A stretch of DNA of 51,295 nucleotides from CAKRHR01 sp964423195 (GTDB lineage Bacteria > Bacillota > Clostridia > Lachnospirales > Lachnospiraceae), in NCBI GenBank assembly GCA_964423195.1, contig CAYRDY010000005.1, positions 1 through 51,295 of the forward strand. The letters run 5' to 3'. Position 1 is the stretch's first letter. Each line of letters opens with the position of its first letter. The translations under genes and the position numbers were made by a program. The notes below the pieces were generated by a model, which saw nothing but the letters and a program-made list of their open reading frames with translations, had not been told where the DNA came from and did not search any database. Positions 25,197 through 34,268 of this stretch are shown here, one piece after another.

Positions 25197-26165
25197 GTGG
25201 AAAATATAGTTGAAGCTAAAAATATCAAGACATATTTTAAAGTCCCAAATGGTTGGCTTCATGCGGTAGATGATGTTACTCTGAGCATTAAAAAGGGAAC
25301 GACGCTGGGCGTCGTCGGCGAATCCGGATGCGGCAAGTCAACGCTGGGGCGCACGATTCTGAAGCTGACGCCATTGACTGAGGGGCAGATTAAGTATAAT
25401 GGCCGTGACATTACAAACATTTCAAAACACGAGGTCAAGGAACTGCGCAAGGAAATGCAGATTATTTTTCAGGATCCCTTTTCATCTGTTGACCCCCGGT
25501 TTAGTGTAACCCAGATTATTGAAGAACCGCTGAAGATTTATCATGTTTATGATTCGGCTGAAGAGCGCAGGAAAGTCGTCAGGAATTTGATGGACATGGT
25601 TGGCATTGCGCAGCGGTTTGCGCTGAGTTATCCGCATGAATTGGACGGCGGACGGCGGCAGAGAGTATGCATCGCCAGAACACTTGCGCTGAGTCCGAAA
25701 TTTGTTGTCTGTGACGAACCGGTGTCCGCCCTGGATGTTTCCATTCAGGCTCAGATTTTGAATCTGCTTCAGGATCTTCAGAAGGAGCATCAGTTGACCT
25801 ATCTATTTATTACACACGATCTGTCTGTTGTCCGGCATATCTCGGATGAGATTGTGGTGATGTATCGCGGTCGCCTGATCGAAAAATGTGAGGCAAAAGA
25901 GCTGTTCCGCAACCCGATGCATCCGTATACAAAAGCACTTTTGTCGGCCATACCGGTGCCGAGCGTCCACCGTGAGCACAATCCGATCATCCTCAAGGGA
26001 GAAGTGACATCCCCGATTGATCCCAAGCCATGCTGCCGGTTTGCAAATCGATGTGAGTATGCGACGGAGCGGTGCTTTAAAGAAGAACCAAAACTTGCGG
26101 ATGTTGGAGAAGGTCACCTGTGTGCGTGCTTTCTCAATGAAAATGGAGACACAAGGGCTGAATGA
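25197..26165 (+). CDS. Opp/Dpp-type ABC ATPase, DppF-like
   Basis: Second ATPase (322 aa) with Walker A GESGCGKST (41-49), Q loop IIFQDPFSSVDPRF, and Walker B FVVCDEPVSALDVSIQAQ. The ABC signature is unusual: L149-D-G-G-R-R-Q (HELDGGRRQR) instead of LSGGQ. The C-terminal cysteine motif CCRFANRCEYATERC is present. GTG start at 25197 with GGGGGAGA at 25181-25188. A small T-tailed hairpin separates it from the binding-protein gene. Confidence 0.93.
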   Translation: MENIVEAKNIKTYFKVPNGWLHAVDDVTLSIKKGTTLGVVGESGCGKSTLGRTILKLTPLTEGQIKYNGRDITNISKHEVKELRKEMQIIFQDPFSSVDPRFSVTQIIEEPLKIYHVYDSAEERRKVVRNLMDMVGIAQRFALSYPHELDGGRRQRVCIARTLALSPKFVVCDEPVSALDVSIQAQILNLLQDLQKEHQLTYLFITHDLSVVRHISDEIVVMYRGRLIEKCEAKELFRNPMHPYTKALLSAIPVPSVHREHNPIILKGEVTSPIDPKPCCRFANRCEYATERCFKEEPKLADVGEGHLCACFLNENGDTRAE

Positions 26166-26194
26166 CGACGGGTGATCGATAGAATGGGGTACAG

Positions 26195-26215
26195 AATTAG
26201 CACAGCTAATTTTTA
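26195..26215 (+). terminator. Small hairpin with T tract between ATPase and binding protein
   Basis: AATTAGC (26195-26201) pairs with GCTAATT (26205-26211) around ACA, followed by more T residues. It may partly terminate, or protect an mRNA end, to adjust binding-protein levels relative to the membrane parts. Confidence 0.5.
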
Positions 26216-26247
26216 TATCAATTTAATTAAGGAAAGAGGGTAAAAAA

Positions 26248-27888
26248 ATGATTAAAAAGAGGTTTTTAGCTCTGGGGTTGATTCTGGCTATGGTATTTTC
26301 ACTTGCCGCCTGCGGCGGTGGTCAGGATGGAGAGACCACACCGCCGGCAAATACAAATGGACCCGCTGAGACAGAACCACAGGACAGCGCAGTGGAGGAC
26401 ACTCAGGGCGCGCAGGAGAGTGAACCGGTCAGCAGCGGTGCCAGCGATGAGACATTGAAAATGGCGGTCGCCAGAGAAGCAACTGAATTTACCGGCTTTG
26501 GCGGAACCGGCGGCGCGTACATCGCCAATGCTCTGTATGATAACTTGATTTTCTACAATTCTCAGACCAACGAATATGAGCCGATGCTGGCGGAATCCTG
26601 GGAGACAATTGATGAGAAGACGATGCGTTACCATCTGGTACAGAATGCGGTGACTACTGACGGATCACCAATCACGGCAAATGACGTATTGTATACCTTT
26701 AAGTTTGGTTTTGATTATGACCCGGCAGATTATTCTTTTTATGATGTGGAAAACTTCAATGTCATTGATGACTACACCATTGATATCGTAACGTTTGAGC
26801 CATATAGCGGCGCGTTCACAGCGCTGGCATCTACGCCGTTCGGCATTATGAGTGAAGCTGTGACAGAGGCGAATGGCGGCTACGAGGGCATCATGACCAA
26901 TCCAGTCAACGGCAGCGGCGCTTACAAATTTGTTTCCTATACGATGGGCGAGAGTATCATTCTGGAGAGAAATGAAAATTATTACGGCGAGGCACCGTAT
27001 TATAAAACAGTAGAGATTTATTTTATCGAGGATGCAACCACGCGTTCACTGGCATTGGAGTCCGGAGATGTTGATCTGATTGAAACGCTTGACACAGCTC
27101 TGGCACCGAATATCGAAGCGATTGACGGTTTAAGTGTTGTGCCGATCGAGTCCGCATCTTTCCAGATGCTGAGCATCAACTGCACACAGAAACCGTTTGA
27201 TGATCTGCTTGTCCGCAAGGCGATTGCCTGCGCGATAAATAAAGATGCGATTGCTCAGGTCGCTTTCTCAAATTACGCGGTACCGGTATCTGTTCTGCTT
27301 CCGGAGAAGAATCCGCTCTATGTTGAAATTGATCATCCGTACACCTATGATGTGGAACAGGCGAAGTCTTATTTGTCTGAGGCAGGCTATGCGGATGGTG
27401 GCATTACGATGCGCCTGATGTGTGGCAGCAATTACCAGTCAATTGCCCAGGTGATTCAGAGCAATTTGGCTGAGATAGGGATTACAGTTGAACTTGACCT
27501 GTGTGATATGCAGACGTGGAGTGACCGTGCAGCCAATGAACCGGATGGCTATGACGCGACGATCGGCTCATTCTTCTCCGGCAATGATACACAGCCATTC
27601 TATACGATGGACGCAAGCCGCACAAGAGAAGAGAAAAACTGGTCTCAGTGCCCGGATTACGGTGTTGACAATCTGGAAGAACTTTTGGCGGGCGTTTACC
27701 AGACGTCGGATCTTGAAAAAGCAAAAGAGTACAGCAAACAGTTGCTTGAAATTTATAATGAGAATGTAACATCTGTGGCGCTGGTATCTTCCAATACGAT
27801 TTTTGGTGCCCGTGATTTTATCGACGGTTATTACACAACGACAAAAGGCGATGTGATCAATATCCGCAAATTAATTGCAAACAAATAA
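26248..27888 (+). CDS. Opp/Dpp-type substrate-binding lipoprotein
   Basis: A family 5 extracellular solute-binding protein (546 aa). The signal peptide MIKKRFLALGLILAMVFSLA ends in lipobox A-A-C at C22, so it is membrane-anchored by lipid. A Gly/Pro/Glu/Thr-rich spacer spans about residues 23-65. Family segments include YEPMLAESWE, ANDVLYTFKFGFD, NPVNGSGAYKFVSY and VRKAIACAINKDAIAQ. Family ligands are peptides, nickel, heme or small glycosides; the ligand here is unknown. It is encoded last in the importer operon, before the triple-NTF2 genes. Confidence 0.93.
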   Translation: MIKKRFLALGLILAMVFSLAACGGGQDGETTPPANTNGPAETEPQDSAVEDTQGAQESEPVSSGASDETLKMAVAREATEFTGFGGTGGAYIANALYDNLIFYNSQTNEYEPMLAESWETIDEKTMRYHLVQNAVTTDGSPITANDVLYTFKFGFDYDPADYSFYDVENFNVIDDYTIDIVTFEPYSGAFTALASTPFGIMSEAVTEANGGYEGIMTNPVNGSGAYKFVSYTMGESIILERNENYYGEAPYYKTVEIYFIEDATTRSLALESGDVDLIETLDTALAPNIEAIDGLSVVPIESASFQMLSINCTQKPFDDLLVRKAIACAINKDAIAQVAFSNYAVPVSVLLPEKNPLYVEIDHPYTYDVEQAKSYLSEAGYADGGITMRLMCGSNYQSIAQVIQSNLAEIGITVELDLCDMQTWSDRAANEPDGYDATIGSFFSGNDTQPFYTMDASRTREEKNWSQCPDYGVDNLEELLAGVYQTSDLEKAKEYSKQLLEIYNENVTSVALVSSNTIFGARDFIDGYYTTTKGDVINIRKLIANK

Positions 27889-27895
27889 GCGTTAA

Positions 27896-27940
27896 AACCG
27901 TTATTTCTGTGATAAAATGTGAGCAGGATATAACCGTTTC
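27896..27940 (+). promoter_or_regulatory. AACCGT-core motifs upstream of the NTF2 paralogues
   Basis: AACCGTTAT (27896-27904) and AACCGTTTC (27932-27940) lie 36 bases apart just after the binding-protein stop; GAAACGGTAT at 28004-28013 is a third copy on the other strand. They resemble the tandem AACCGTAATCA beside the araC promoter, so they are candidate AraC-family operator sites. Inference only. Confidence 0.4.
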
Positions 27941-27943
27941 AGG

Positions 27944-27995
27944 AAACTGCCCTTTTCCTTTCAGGTAAGAAGGGAAGAGGGCAGTTTTGTTTTTT
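27944..27995 (+). terminator. Terminator after the importer operon
   Basis: AAACTGCCCT and the following TTTCC (27944-27958) pair with the AGGGAAGAGGGCAGTTT arm (about 27971-27986), then a T-rich run. A strong stem-loop that separates the importer from the three paralogues unless readthrough or a further promoter operates. Confidence 0.85.
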
Positions 27996-28082
27996 AAATG
28001 GAATGAAACGGTATATTTCTGGTTCAGATACGCCGGCAAAGGATTTGAACAGGAAAAATCGGGACATAGGAGGGAATCATTC

Positions 28083-29651
28083 ATGAAAGAACAGGCGTAT
28101 GTTCAGCTGAAACAGATGGCCGGGAAACTGATGTATCATCGGATGCGGGGAACTCTGGCGGATATGGCCGGGTATTTTGAACATTCGGATTGCGTAAAGC
28201 TATATATTCCGGACAGGCAAATTGACTGTGTTGGCTATGAGGCAGTCAGAACGGCGCTTGCAAATCTCGACGCCACGAAGACTCAGTGGGTCTTGCCGAT
28301 TCTTCATTCGGATGCGGTGACCTGTAGTGAAGATGAAAAGATTTTTTATGGCCATTGGAATACATATACATTTTTTTATCAGAAATCAGGAGAGATTCGG
28401 ATGGGCTACCACCGAATTGAAATGATTGCGATTAAAAAAGAAACATATTTGAAAATTCATTCACTTTCCATCATTGGTCTTTTGTATCTGAAAGCCGCCA
28501 GAGGACGCATATCCGGTGAGATGCCGAAAAACCTTTGCGACACGGCGCCGGTGGAGGATATCATGGCGCTTACCCCAGAGGATTACATTGCGATTCGGGG
28601 GATCTTTAATCGTTATCTGTGGGCTGGACCGATGGCAAGACTGCAGTTTTTATCGCGGAATGCCGTAATTGATCTTGCATCCGTCAGGAACCAGGCCGCG
28701 GAGGAAGAAACACTTGAGAAGTACCGGATCGTAACAGCTGCCGGAGATCCTGTGATCGTTGTTCACGGGAACAGGGCCAGAGGTCTGTTCTGTGCATACA
28801 GCAGGAATTATGGCTGTCGGAAGACTGCTGGAGTACAGGACAATGCGGCGGAAAGCCTTCAGGCAACACTGTGTGAGGATATTGAACTTCTGGAAGCTGA
28901 ATTTGAGATGACCCGTCAGGGTTGGAAAATTCTCAATGTGCAGCCGCATCCGCTACTGATATTTGATGCGCATGTCTATGACAATGAAAAATGTCTCAGA
29001 TACATTCAGGAGGTCAATGAGTTTGGGCGGCAGGAGCCGCCGCAGCCAGTAAAAAATATATCTGTAGAGGACTATTTTGTACTGGAGTCTGTGCTTCCCC
29101 AGTGGACAGAGCGCCTGAAACGCGGTGATCTGCCGGATTTTGTGGATAAATTTATGAAAAATTCATTCTATGATTTGAGTATCTGTCTTTCCAAGAGTTA
29201 CTATGGTTATGACCAGGTGACGGCACATGCGAACCGGCTGATCAATGAGCAGGTTAAAGATCACCAGAGTATGAAAAAATTTCCACAGTTTCATACCGGC
29301 AATTCTCCGATAATTGAAGTCAGCAAGGACGGTATGGAGGCGGAAGCAGCCTGGCTGGATTACGGCTGGGGCAATATCGGTGCCGGTGTTTATTACGGTG
29401 ATCATGATATCAAAAGAAAGTACTTTCCGGGTATCGGTGTTTATTACCACAAATTTATCCGTGAAAATGGTCAATGGCGCCTGTTTAAATTTGGATGGAA
29501 ACCGGTGATTCTGGGACTGCATGAGATAGAATATGACGTGAATGAGACCGGTGGATGGTCAAATGCCGAAACCCCTCAGCAGTGGCCACTGCCGTTTGAA
29601 GATTTCAGATACCCTGAGGGTGTGACAACAAAGATGACGGGAGGCGAATAG
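28083..29651 (+). CDS. Triple NTF2/SnoaL-like protein, paralogue A
   Basis: A 522-residue soluble protein I do not recognise by name. It divides into three NTF2/SnoaL-like units: about 1-150 (FEHSDCVKLYIPD, H75, and H91 in YGHWNTYTFF), about 165-325 (from DYIAIRGIFNRYLWAGP), and about 335-480 (from DYFVLESVLPQWTERLKRGD). The last has H404 in QFHTGNSPIIE and WLDYGWGNIG, a pattern like SnoaL-type dehydratases/isomerases. It ends WPLPFEDFRYPEG. The ATG at 28083 follows AGGAGGG. No signal peptide, so cytoplasmic. The function is unknown; small-molecule binding or dehydration is inferred. Confidence 0.8.
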   Translation: MKEQAYVQLKQMAGKLMYHRMRGTLADMAGYFEHSDCVKLYIPDRQIDCVGYEAVRTALANLDATKTQWVLPILHSDAVTCSEDEKIFYGHWNTYTFFYQKSGEIRMGYHRIEMIAIKKETYLKIHSLSIIGLLYLKAARGRISGEMPKNLCDTAPVEDIMALTPEDYIAIRGIFNRYLWAGPMARLQFLSRNAVIDLASVRNQAAEEETLEKYRIVTAAGDPVIVVHGNRARGLFCAYSRNYGCRKTAGVQDNAAESLQATLCEDIELLEAEFEMTRQGWKILNVQPHPLLIFDAHVYDNEKCLRYIQEVNEFGRQEPPQPVKNISVEDYFVLESVLPQWTERLKRGDLPDFVDKFMKNSFYDLSICLSKSYYGYDQVTAHANRLINEQVKDHQSMKKFPQFHTGNSPIIEVSKDGMEAEAAWLDYGWGNIGAGVYYGDHDIKRKYFPGIGVYYHKFIRENGQWRLFKFGWKPVILGLHEIEYDVNETGGWSNAETPQQWPLPFEDFRYPEGVTTKMTGGE

Positions 29652-29654
29652 AAA

Positions 29655-31232
29655 ATGAGGGCAGAATTGGCAGCTCAAATGCAGCAGATGCTTGGATATC
29701 TGGCGGCAGATTGTTTTAACGGAACACTTTCGTCTGTCGGCGAGGCCATGTTTGAGGCCCAGGTGCAGGTCTACATTCCTGATCTGGAGATTGAGGGCTG
29801 CGGCGTCCTGACGGTAAGAGAGGCACTGGATAAGCTCAGATTGTCTGGGAAGAAGTATTTGCTGATGCTTCACAACTGGGCACAGAAAGATGAGGAGCCT
29901 ATACTTTACGGGCATTGCAACAGCTATCTCTACGAGGTCAGTGCCGACAGAAAACAGGTTCGCTTTGGCTATCTTCGTATTGAGGTGCAGTGTTTGGAAA
30001 ATGAGGGGCGGTGTGTGATCCGGTCTTTGTCTGTGATCAAACTGTTGTCCTTGAATCCATGGCAATGTGCTTTGAAAAAAGAAAACATTCCACTGCCATG
30101 GGTTTCGGGCAATGGCGTGCAGAAACAAGATGCGGACGAATATGTGCGACTGAGGAACCTGATCGGAAGGTTTGCCCGATATGACTTCAGACGCTGGCCA
30201 TTTTTGATGACTTCTGAGGGAGAAATCTGTCTGGATATTGCGCCGTATTTTGATGGTCAGCCATTTAAGGTGGAAGATTATGCGGATAAAATTGCTGTTC
30301 TGGCAGAAACGGAAGCCGCCAACGGTGAAATGTATCTGTTTCATATTTCTTCGCTGGTCAATCCGGTCTTTACAATTGAAGCAGACGGTCTTCGGGCGCA
30401 GGGGCATGTGACGGCATTGATTCACGCTTTCAAAGGGGAAGCGTTCGGATACACAGAAGCGCCGTATCCGATGAATACGCGTATCGGTATCTGTCAGTTT
30501 GTATTTGAGAAAGAAAGAGGATTGTGGAAAATTCGGAGTGTTTCTTTTGAGGATGTTTTGGAGCTGACGGATCAAAAATATTTTAATAAGCGTGATTTTA
30601 AACACAGTGACGCTGTTTTTGAGCGCCCGTCGATGCCTGAGCGAAACGATGCGCTGATTCATGCGGCGGATGTTTTTGAAATCGAGAGCATTATTGCATG
30701 GTGGGTCGATTACTTGAAGCGCGGTGAATCCGGTCTTTTTCCGGGCAGGTTTATGGTCAATTCGCGGGAAGAAATCAGCATGAATCTCTCCAATCATACT
30801 TTTCGCGGTTACGATGAGATTTACGGGCGCTGCAATGCCCTGGTCGGGCCTTTTTTAGAGAAGCATCCGAGTTTATATCACTATCCGCAGATACATTCCG
30901 GAAACACACCGGTCATTGAGTTTTCAGGTGAGGGCGATTATGCTGTCGGGACGTGGTATGATATGGCTTTTGGCAATATCGGCGGCAATATTTTTTATGA
31001 CGAAGACGAGACACAGCGCGCATATTTTCCGGGACTTGGCGTATATGACCACAGTTTTGTTAGGGTAGACGGCAATTGGAAAATGTATAAATTCCGGGCC
31101 AAAATATCCGGTATCTGGGGGCTTGAGAGCTGGCCGTTTGACACACGCACTTGCGGCGGATGGGCGTCTCGGCGAGAAAAAGGCGATTGGCCTGCGCCGT
31201 TTGAAGAATTCTATTATGGAAAAAATGAATGA
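29655..31232 (+). CDS. Triple NTF2/SnoaL-like protein, paralogue B
   Basis: A 525-residue paralogue starting three bases after A. The N-terminal unit has VQVYIPDLEIEG and YGHCNSYLYE, the middle unit starts at EYVRLRNLIGRFARYD, and the C-terminal unit at FEIESIIAWWVDYLKRGE. H414 in QIHSGNTPVIEF aligns with H404 of A, followed by WYDMAFGNIGGNIFYDED. The tail GGWASRREKGDWPAPFEEFYY repeats the family's end motif. The ribosome binding site is weak, which suggests translational coupling to A. Divergence among the copies suggests distinct substrates or a hetero-oligomer. Confidence 0.8.
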   Translation: MRAELAAQMQQMLGYLAADCFNGTLSSVGEAMFEAQVQVYIPDLEIEGCGVLTVREALDKLRLSGKKYLLMLHNWAQKDEEPILYGHCNSYLYEVSADRKQVRFGYLRIEVQCLENEGRCVIRSLSVIKLLSLNPWQCALKKENIPLPWVSGNGVQKQDADEYVRLRNLIGRFARYDFRRWPFLMTSEGEICLDIAPYFDGQPFKVEDYADKIAVLAETEAANGEMYLFHISSLVNPVFTIEADGLRAQGHVTALIHAFKGEAFGYTEAPYPMNTRIGICQFVFEKERGLWKIRSVSFEDVLELTDQKYFNKRDFKHSDAVFERPSMPERNDALIHAADVFEIESIIAWWVDYLKRGESGLFPGRFMVNSREEISMNLSNHTFRGYDEIYGRCNALVGPFLEKHPSLYHYPQIHSGNTPVIEFSGEGDYAVGTWYDMAFGNIGGNIFYDEDETQRAYFPGLGVYDHSFVRVDGNWKMYKFRAKISGIWGLESWPFDTRTCGGWASRREKGDWPAPFEEFYYGKNE

Positions 31233-31313
31233 TTTTTATATTATAAACAGTTGCGATCTAAACAGATGAAAGTTTCGGCAATAGATTTCATTTAAAAGGG
31301 TGGTAAATTTCAT

Positions 31314-32948
31314 ATGAATGCATATGCGGTAACGCAAATGAAAATAATCATGGCCCGTCTGGAGCAGCTGTGGCCGTTCGGCCGGACAGATCTGCTTTTT
31401 GACAGCATATTTGAGGATTCCGATCAGGTAAGTCTTTATATGCCTGATCTGGATATTGATTGTAAGGGAAAATCCGCTGTTCTGAAAGCTCTGAAAAGTC
31501 TTAAAGCTCAGACCTTTGGACAGTTTCACTTATTTCATACACCATCTGAATATACAGATGAGACGACCGGAGAGATTTATGGCCATTGGAACACCTATAC
31601 ATATACGCTGAGCAGGGATCAGAAGACGGTACAGTTTTCATTTTGGCGATTTTGGGTTCACTGTGTGAGATGTGATGACGACACATATAGAATCAGAAGA
31701 TTGTCTGTAATGGAATTGCTGCATATGAAGCCACTTGATTACGACAGCCAGTGGGAACCGGCACTTTTCGACGGCACATCCGCAGCGATGGCGGCGGAGG
31801 GAAGAGCCAGTGCTTCCGCCGCATTATCGTCGGAGGAGACAGCGATTTTGGCAGCTGATGCACAGGTATTGCCGTGGGATTATGTGCAGATTCGGAATTT
31901 GCTAAACCGGTTTGTGATTGAGGAGCCAAAAGATCAATGGAAATGGATGGAGATAAGTGAGGAGATGGTGTATGAGATTCCGTATCTGACATCAGGTCGG
32001 GCAAAGGGCACCGAGGCGGTTCAGGCAAGGCTTCGGGAGCTGCAGGTTCTGGAAGATGCCAACGGAAATCTCTACCCGTGGAAGGTCATGGATTTGACGG
32101 AACCTGCGCTGACAATGGAGGATGGAAAGCTTAGCGCTTCCTGTCTGGCTCTGGTCTTTCAGTTTAGGGGGAAGGCATGGGGTATCGGTCAAATTCCCTA
32201 TCCGCTTCATGTCCGCATCGGCAGGATGACATTCGGGTTATCAAAGTCTGAAGAATGGAGAATCAGTTCTGTGACATACAGGCCGTATATCAATCTGAGC
32301 CCGCAGGATTATGACGAGCGGACGGCACCAAGGACAAAGACAGTGATCAAAAAGCGCCTGTTGCCGGAAGCAAAGGCGCCGCGAAACAATCGGCCTGAGG
32401 ATGTTTTCATATTGGAATCCATTCTTGTCGAATGGATTGAACGGCTCAAGCGCGGAGAGCTGGAGGATTTTGTGGATAATTATATGGTAAATAGCCAGGA
32501 AGAAATTGTTCTGCATTTTTCTGAAAAATATACTGGTTATGACGCGGTTAAAAAGCGTGCCTATGATATGGTACGGGGGATTCTGAAGGGGCGTGAATAT
32601 CTGTATAAATATCCGCAGTGCCATAACGGTGGTATGCCGGTGATTGAGATCAGTGATGACGGACTTCATGCGGAGGGCGTATGGATTGATTATTGTTGGG
32701 GAAACATCGGCGTTGCGGTATTTTATGATGAGGACTGCATCAACCGGCAGTATTATCCGGGCGGCGGCGTATACTACTGTTATTTTATCAAGGATCATGG
32801 TACATGGAAATTGTATCATTTTTGTTCAAAAAATGATGGTCTGCTTGGGTTGCCGTTGATGGATTATGAAGCGGGAAACAGTGGCGGCTGGTCGTCATCG
32901 AAGACGACGAAAGCCTGGCCGCTGCCGTTCGAGGATTTTCATTATTAA
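31314..32948 (+). CDS. Triple NTF2/SnoaL-like protein, paralogue C
   Basis: A 544-residue paralogue. The N-terminal unit has FEDSDQVSLYMPDLDIDCKG and YGHWNTYTYTLSRD; an Ala/Ser-rich linker near residues 155-185 precedes the middle unit DYVQIRNLLNRFVIEEP; the C-terminal unit runs from DVFILESILVEWIERLKRGE to H437 in QCHNGGMPVIEISDD and WIDYCWGNIGVAVFYDED. The end motif is GGWSSSKTTKAWPLPFEDFHY. Positive start evidence is AAGGGTGG about nine bases before the ATG. An 81-base AT-rich spacer separates it from B. It converges with the AraC gene. Confidence 0.8.
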   Translation: MNAYAVTQMKIIMARLEQLWPFGRTDLLFDSIFEDSDQVSLYMPDLDIDCKGKSAVLKALKSLKAQTFGQFHLFHTPSEYTDETTGEIYGHWNTYTYTLSRDQKTVQFSFWRFWVHCVRCDDDTYRIRRLSVMELLHMKPLDYDSQWEPALFDGTSAAMAAEGRASASAALSSEETAILAADAQVLPWDYVQIRNLLNRFVIEEPKDQWKWMEISEEMVYEIPYLTSGRAKGTEAVQARLRELQVLEDANGNLYPWKVMDLTEPALTMEDGKLSASCLALVFQFRGKAWGIGQIPYPLHVRIGRMTFGLSKSEEWRISSVTYRPYINLSPQDYDERTAPRTKTVIKKRLLPEAKAPRNNRPEDVFILESILVEWIERLKRGELEDFVDNYMVNSQEEIVLHFSEKYTGYDAVKKRAYDMVRGILKGREYLYKYPQCHNGGMPVIEISDDGLHAEGVWIDYCWGNIGVAVFYDEDCINRQYYPGGGVYYCYFIKDHGTWKLYHFCSKNDGLLGLPLMDYEAGNSGGWSSSKTTKAWPLPFEDFHY

Positions 32949-33026
32949 AAATATGGGAGGTCCATGCTGTAGCCAGTCTGAGTATCTGAGTCACGCTGCC
33001 AACCCAATGCAGTCTACTGACGATCA

Positions 33027-34145
33027 TCAGATTTCTTCATCTGAGTGGAAATTCTGCATCCGGTATTTCAGCGGTGAAATGCCAAAATGACGTTTAAAGG
33101 TTCTTGAAAAATGCTCGGTTGATTCGTAACCGACAAGATCTGCCAATTCTGTAATCTTAATGTTTGGATTTGCCAGATATTCAAGAGCCTTTTGCATTTT
33201 TAGTTCCTGCAGGGCATCGCTGAAATTTTTCCGGATGTTTTTCTTGAAAAGTTTGCTCAGGTAAGCGGGTGTGTAATGAAAAGTTTCCGCCAGCGTTTGC
33301 AAGGTGATGGTGCGGTAATTCTGCTGCATATATTCAAGGATATACACAAAATTATCGCGCTGTGTCGGCGGCGCCGTTTTATGGAAAGTCATCGAACTGT
33401 TGTAACGACGCAGGGAACAGGCAATCAGCATGATAAAAAAGCCAAGTGAACAAGCCCGGTTGTATTTGCGTTGGTTTGTACATTCGAAAAAGATATCCAT
33501 AATATTTTTTCGGTAGGGCGGTTCTTCAATGCCGCTGAGATTCAGATAGTTTGAATCGTTGTCATAGAGCGTATGGCGGAACAAACTGGAAACGAGGTCA
33601 TTATCACTGAGCAGGCTTCCGATTACATCGTCAAAGACATTACGTCTGACAAAAATGCTGATGGCAATACTTTCCGGAGATGTGATGATATTGTGTCTGG
33701 AGTTTGGTGTGATGATAAAAAGGTTTCCGGCGTTAAACATCTTTTTCTCGTTTTCAAAAGACAGACAGCAGGTACCATGGTAAGTATAAATGATTTCGTA
33801 TTTTTCATGAGTGTGCAACATTTCATTTGCATAGGGCATATGCCAGGAGCAGGAGATATCCTTACTGTATTGGAATGATGCCAGATTGTCCCCTGTTTGA
33901 CCATAAAGGAAATGAGTGACATCCAGAGGGATGGCGTTGAAAAAATCCATGGTCTGTTCGAGCGTCAGTGAATTTTCAGTACCCAGATAGTCAGGGTAAT
34001 CCGGCATGACAGGCAGGAGGAGCCCATCGGTATCCATACGGCGGATAACTTCAGAATAATCAAGAAAAGGATGGGATTTGGAATAGTGAGTGATAATATA
34101 GTTTCTGATTTGTCCGTAAGTCGTATATTTTGATAGCAGCATCAT
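33027..34145 (-). CDS. AraC-family transcriptional regulator
   Basis: A 372-residue regulator. The central part has a cupin-like sensor (MLHTHEKYEIIYTYHGTCCLSF, then FIITPNSRHNI). The C-terminal AraC domain has two helix-turn-helix units: ITLQTLAETFHYTPAYLSKLFK and IKITELADLVGYESTEHFSRTF, ending GISPLKYR. AGGAG lies upstream of the start at 34145; a second ATG three bases on has slightly better spacing. It faces the NTF2 paralogues tail to tail and has a consensus promoter with a tandem 11-bp repeat. It is the likely local regulator of that block. Confidence 0.93.
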   Translation of the reverse strand: MMLLSKYTTYGQIRNYIITHYSKSHPFLDYSEVIRRMDTDGLLLPVMPDYPDYLGTENSLTLEQTMDFFNAIPLDVTHFLYGQTGDNLASFQYSKDISCSWHMPYANEMLHTHEKYEIIYTYHGTCCLSFENEKKMFNAGNLFIITPNSRHNIITSPESIAISIFVRRNVFDDVIGSLLSDNDLVSSLFRHTLYDNDSNYLNLSGIEEPPYRKNIMDIFFECTNQRKYNRACSLGFFIMLIACSLRRYNSSMTFHKTAPPTQRDNFVYILEYMQQNYRTITLQTLAETFHYTPAYLSKLFKKNIRKNFSDALQELKMQKALEYLANPNIKITELADLVGYESTEHFSRTFKRHFGISPLKYRMQNFHSDEEI

Positions 34146-34226
34146 ATTGCTCCTTTGAAAAAATCTGTCGAATCCAAATCATTTGAGAGAAAATTTTTTG
34201 CCATTTTTGTCATTTGTGATAATTCA

Positions 34227-34255
34227 ATTATACAAAAAAAACAGAAGGTTGTCAA
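34227..34255 (-). promoter_or_regulatory. Consensus promoter of the araC-family gene
   Basis: On the minus strand TTGACA (34255-34250) and TATAAT (34232-34227) are both perfect, with a 17-base spacer, leaving a leader of about 75 bases before the regulator. Confidence 0.92.
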
Positions 34256-34268
34256 TTTAACCACAGAT

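Noticed and set aside
29559..30797. A 412-codon minus-strand frame opposite NTF2 paralogue B
   Set aside because: It is basic, rich in His, Arg and Gln, and lies opposite a coding frame with two clear paralogues; a shadow frame.
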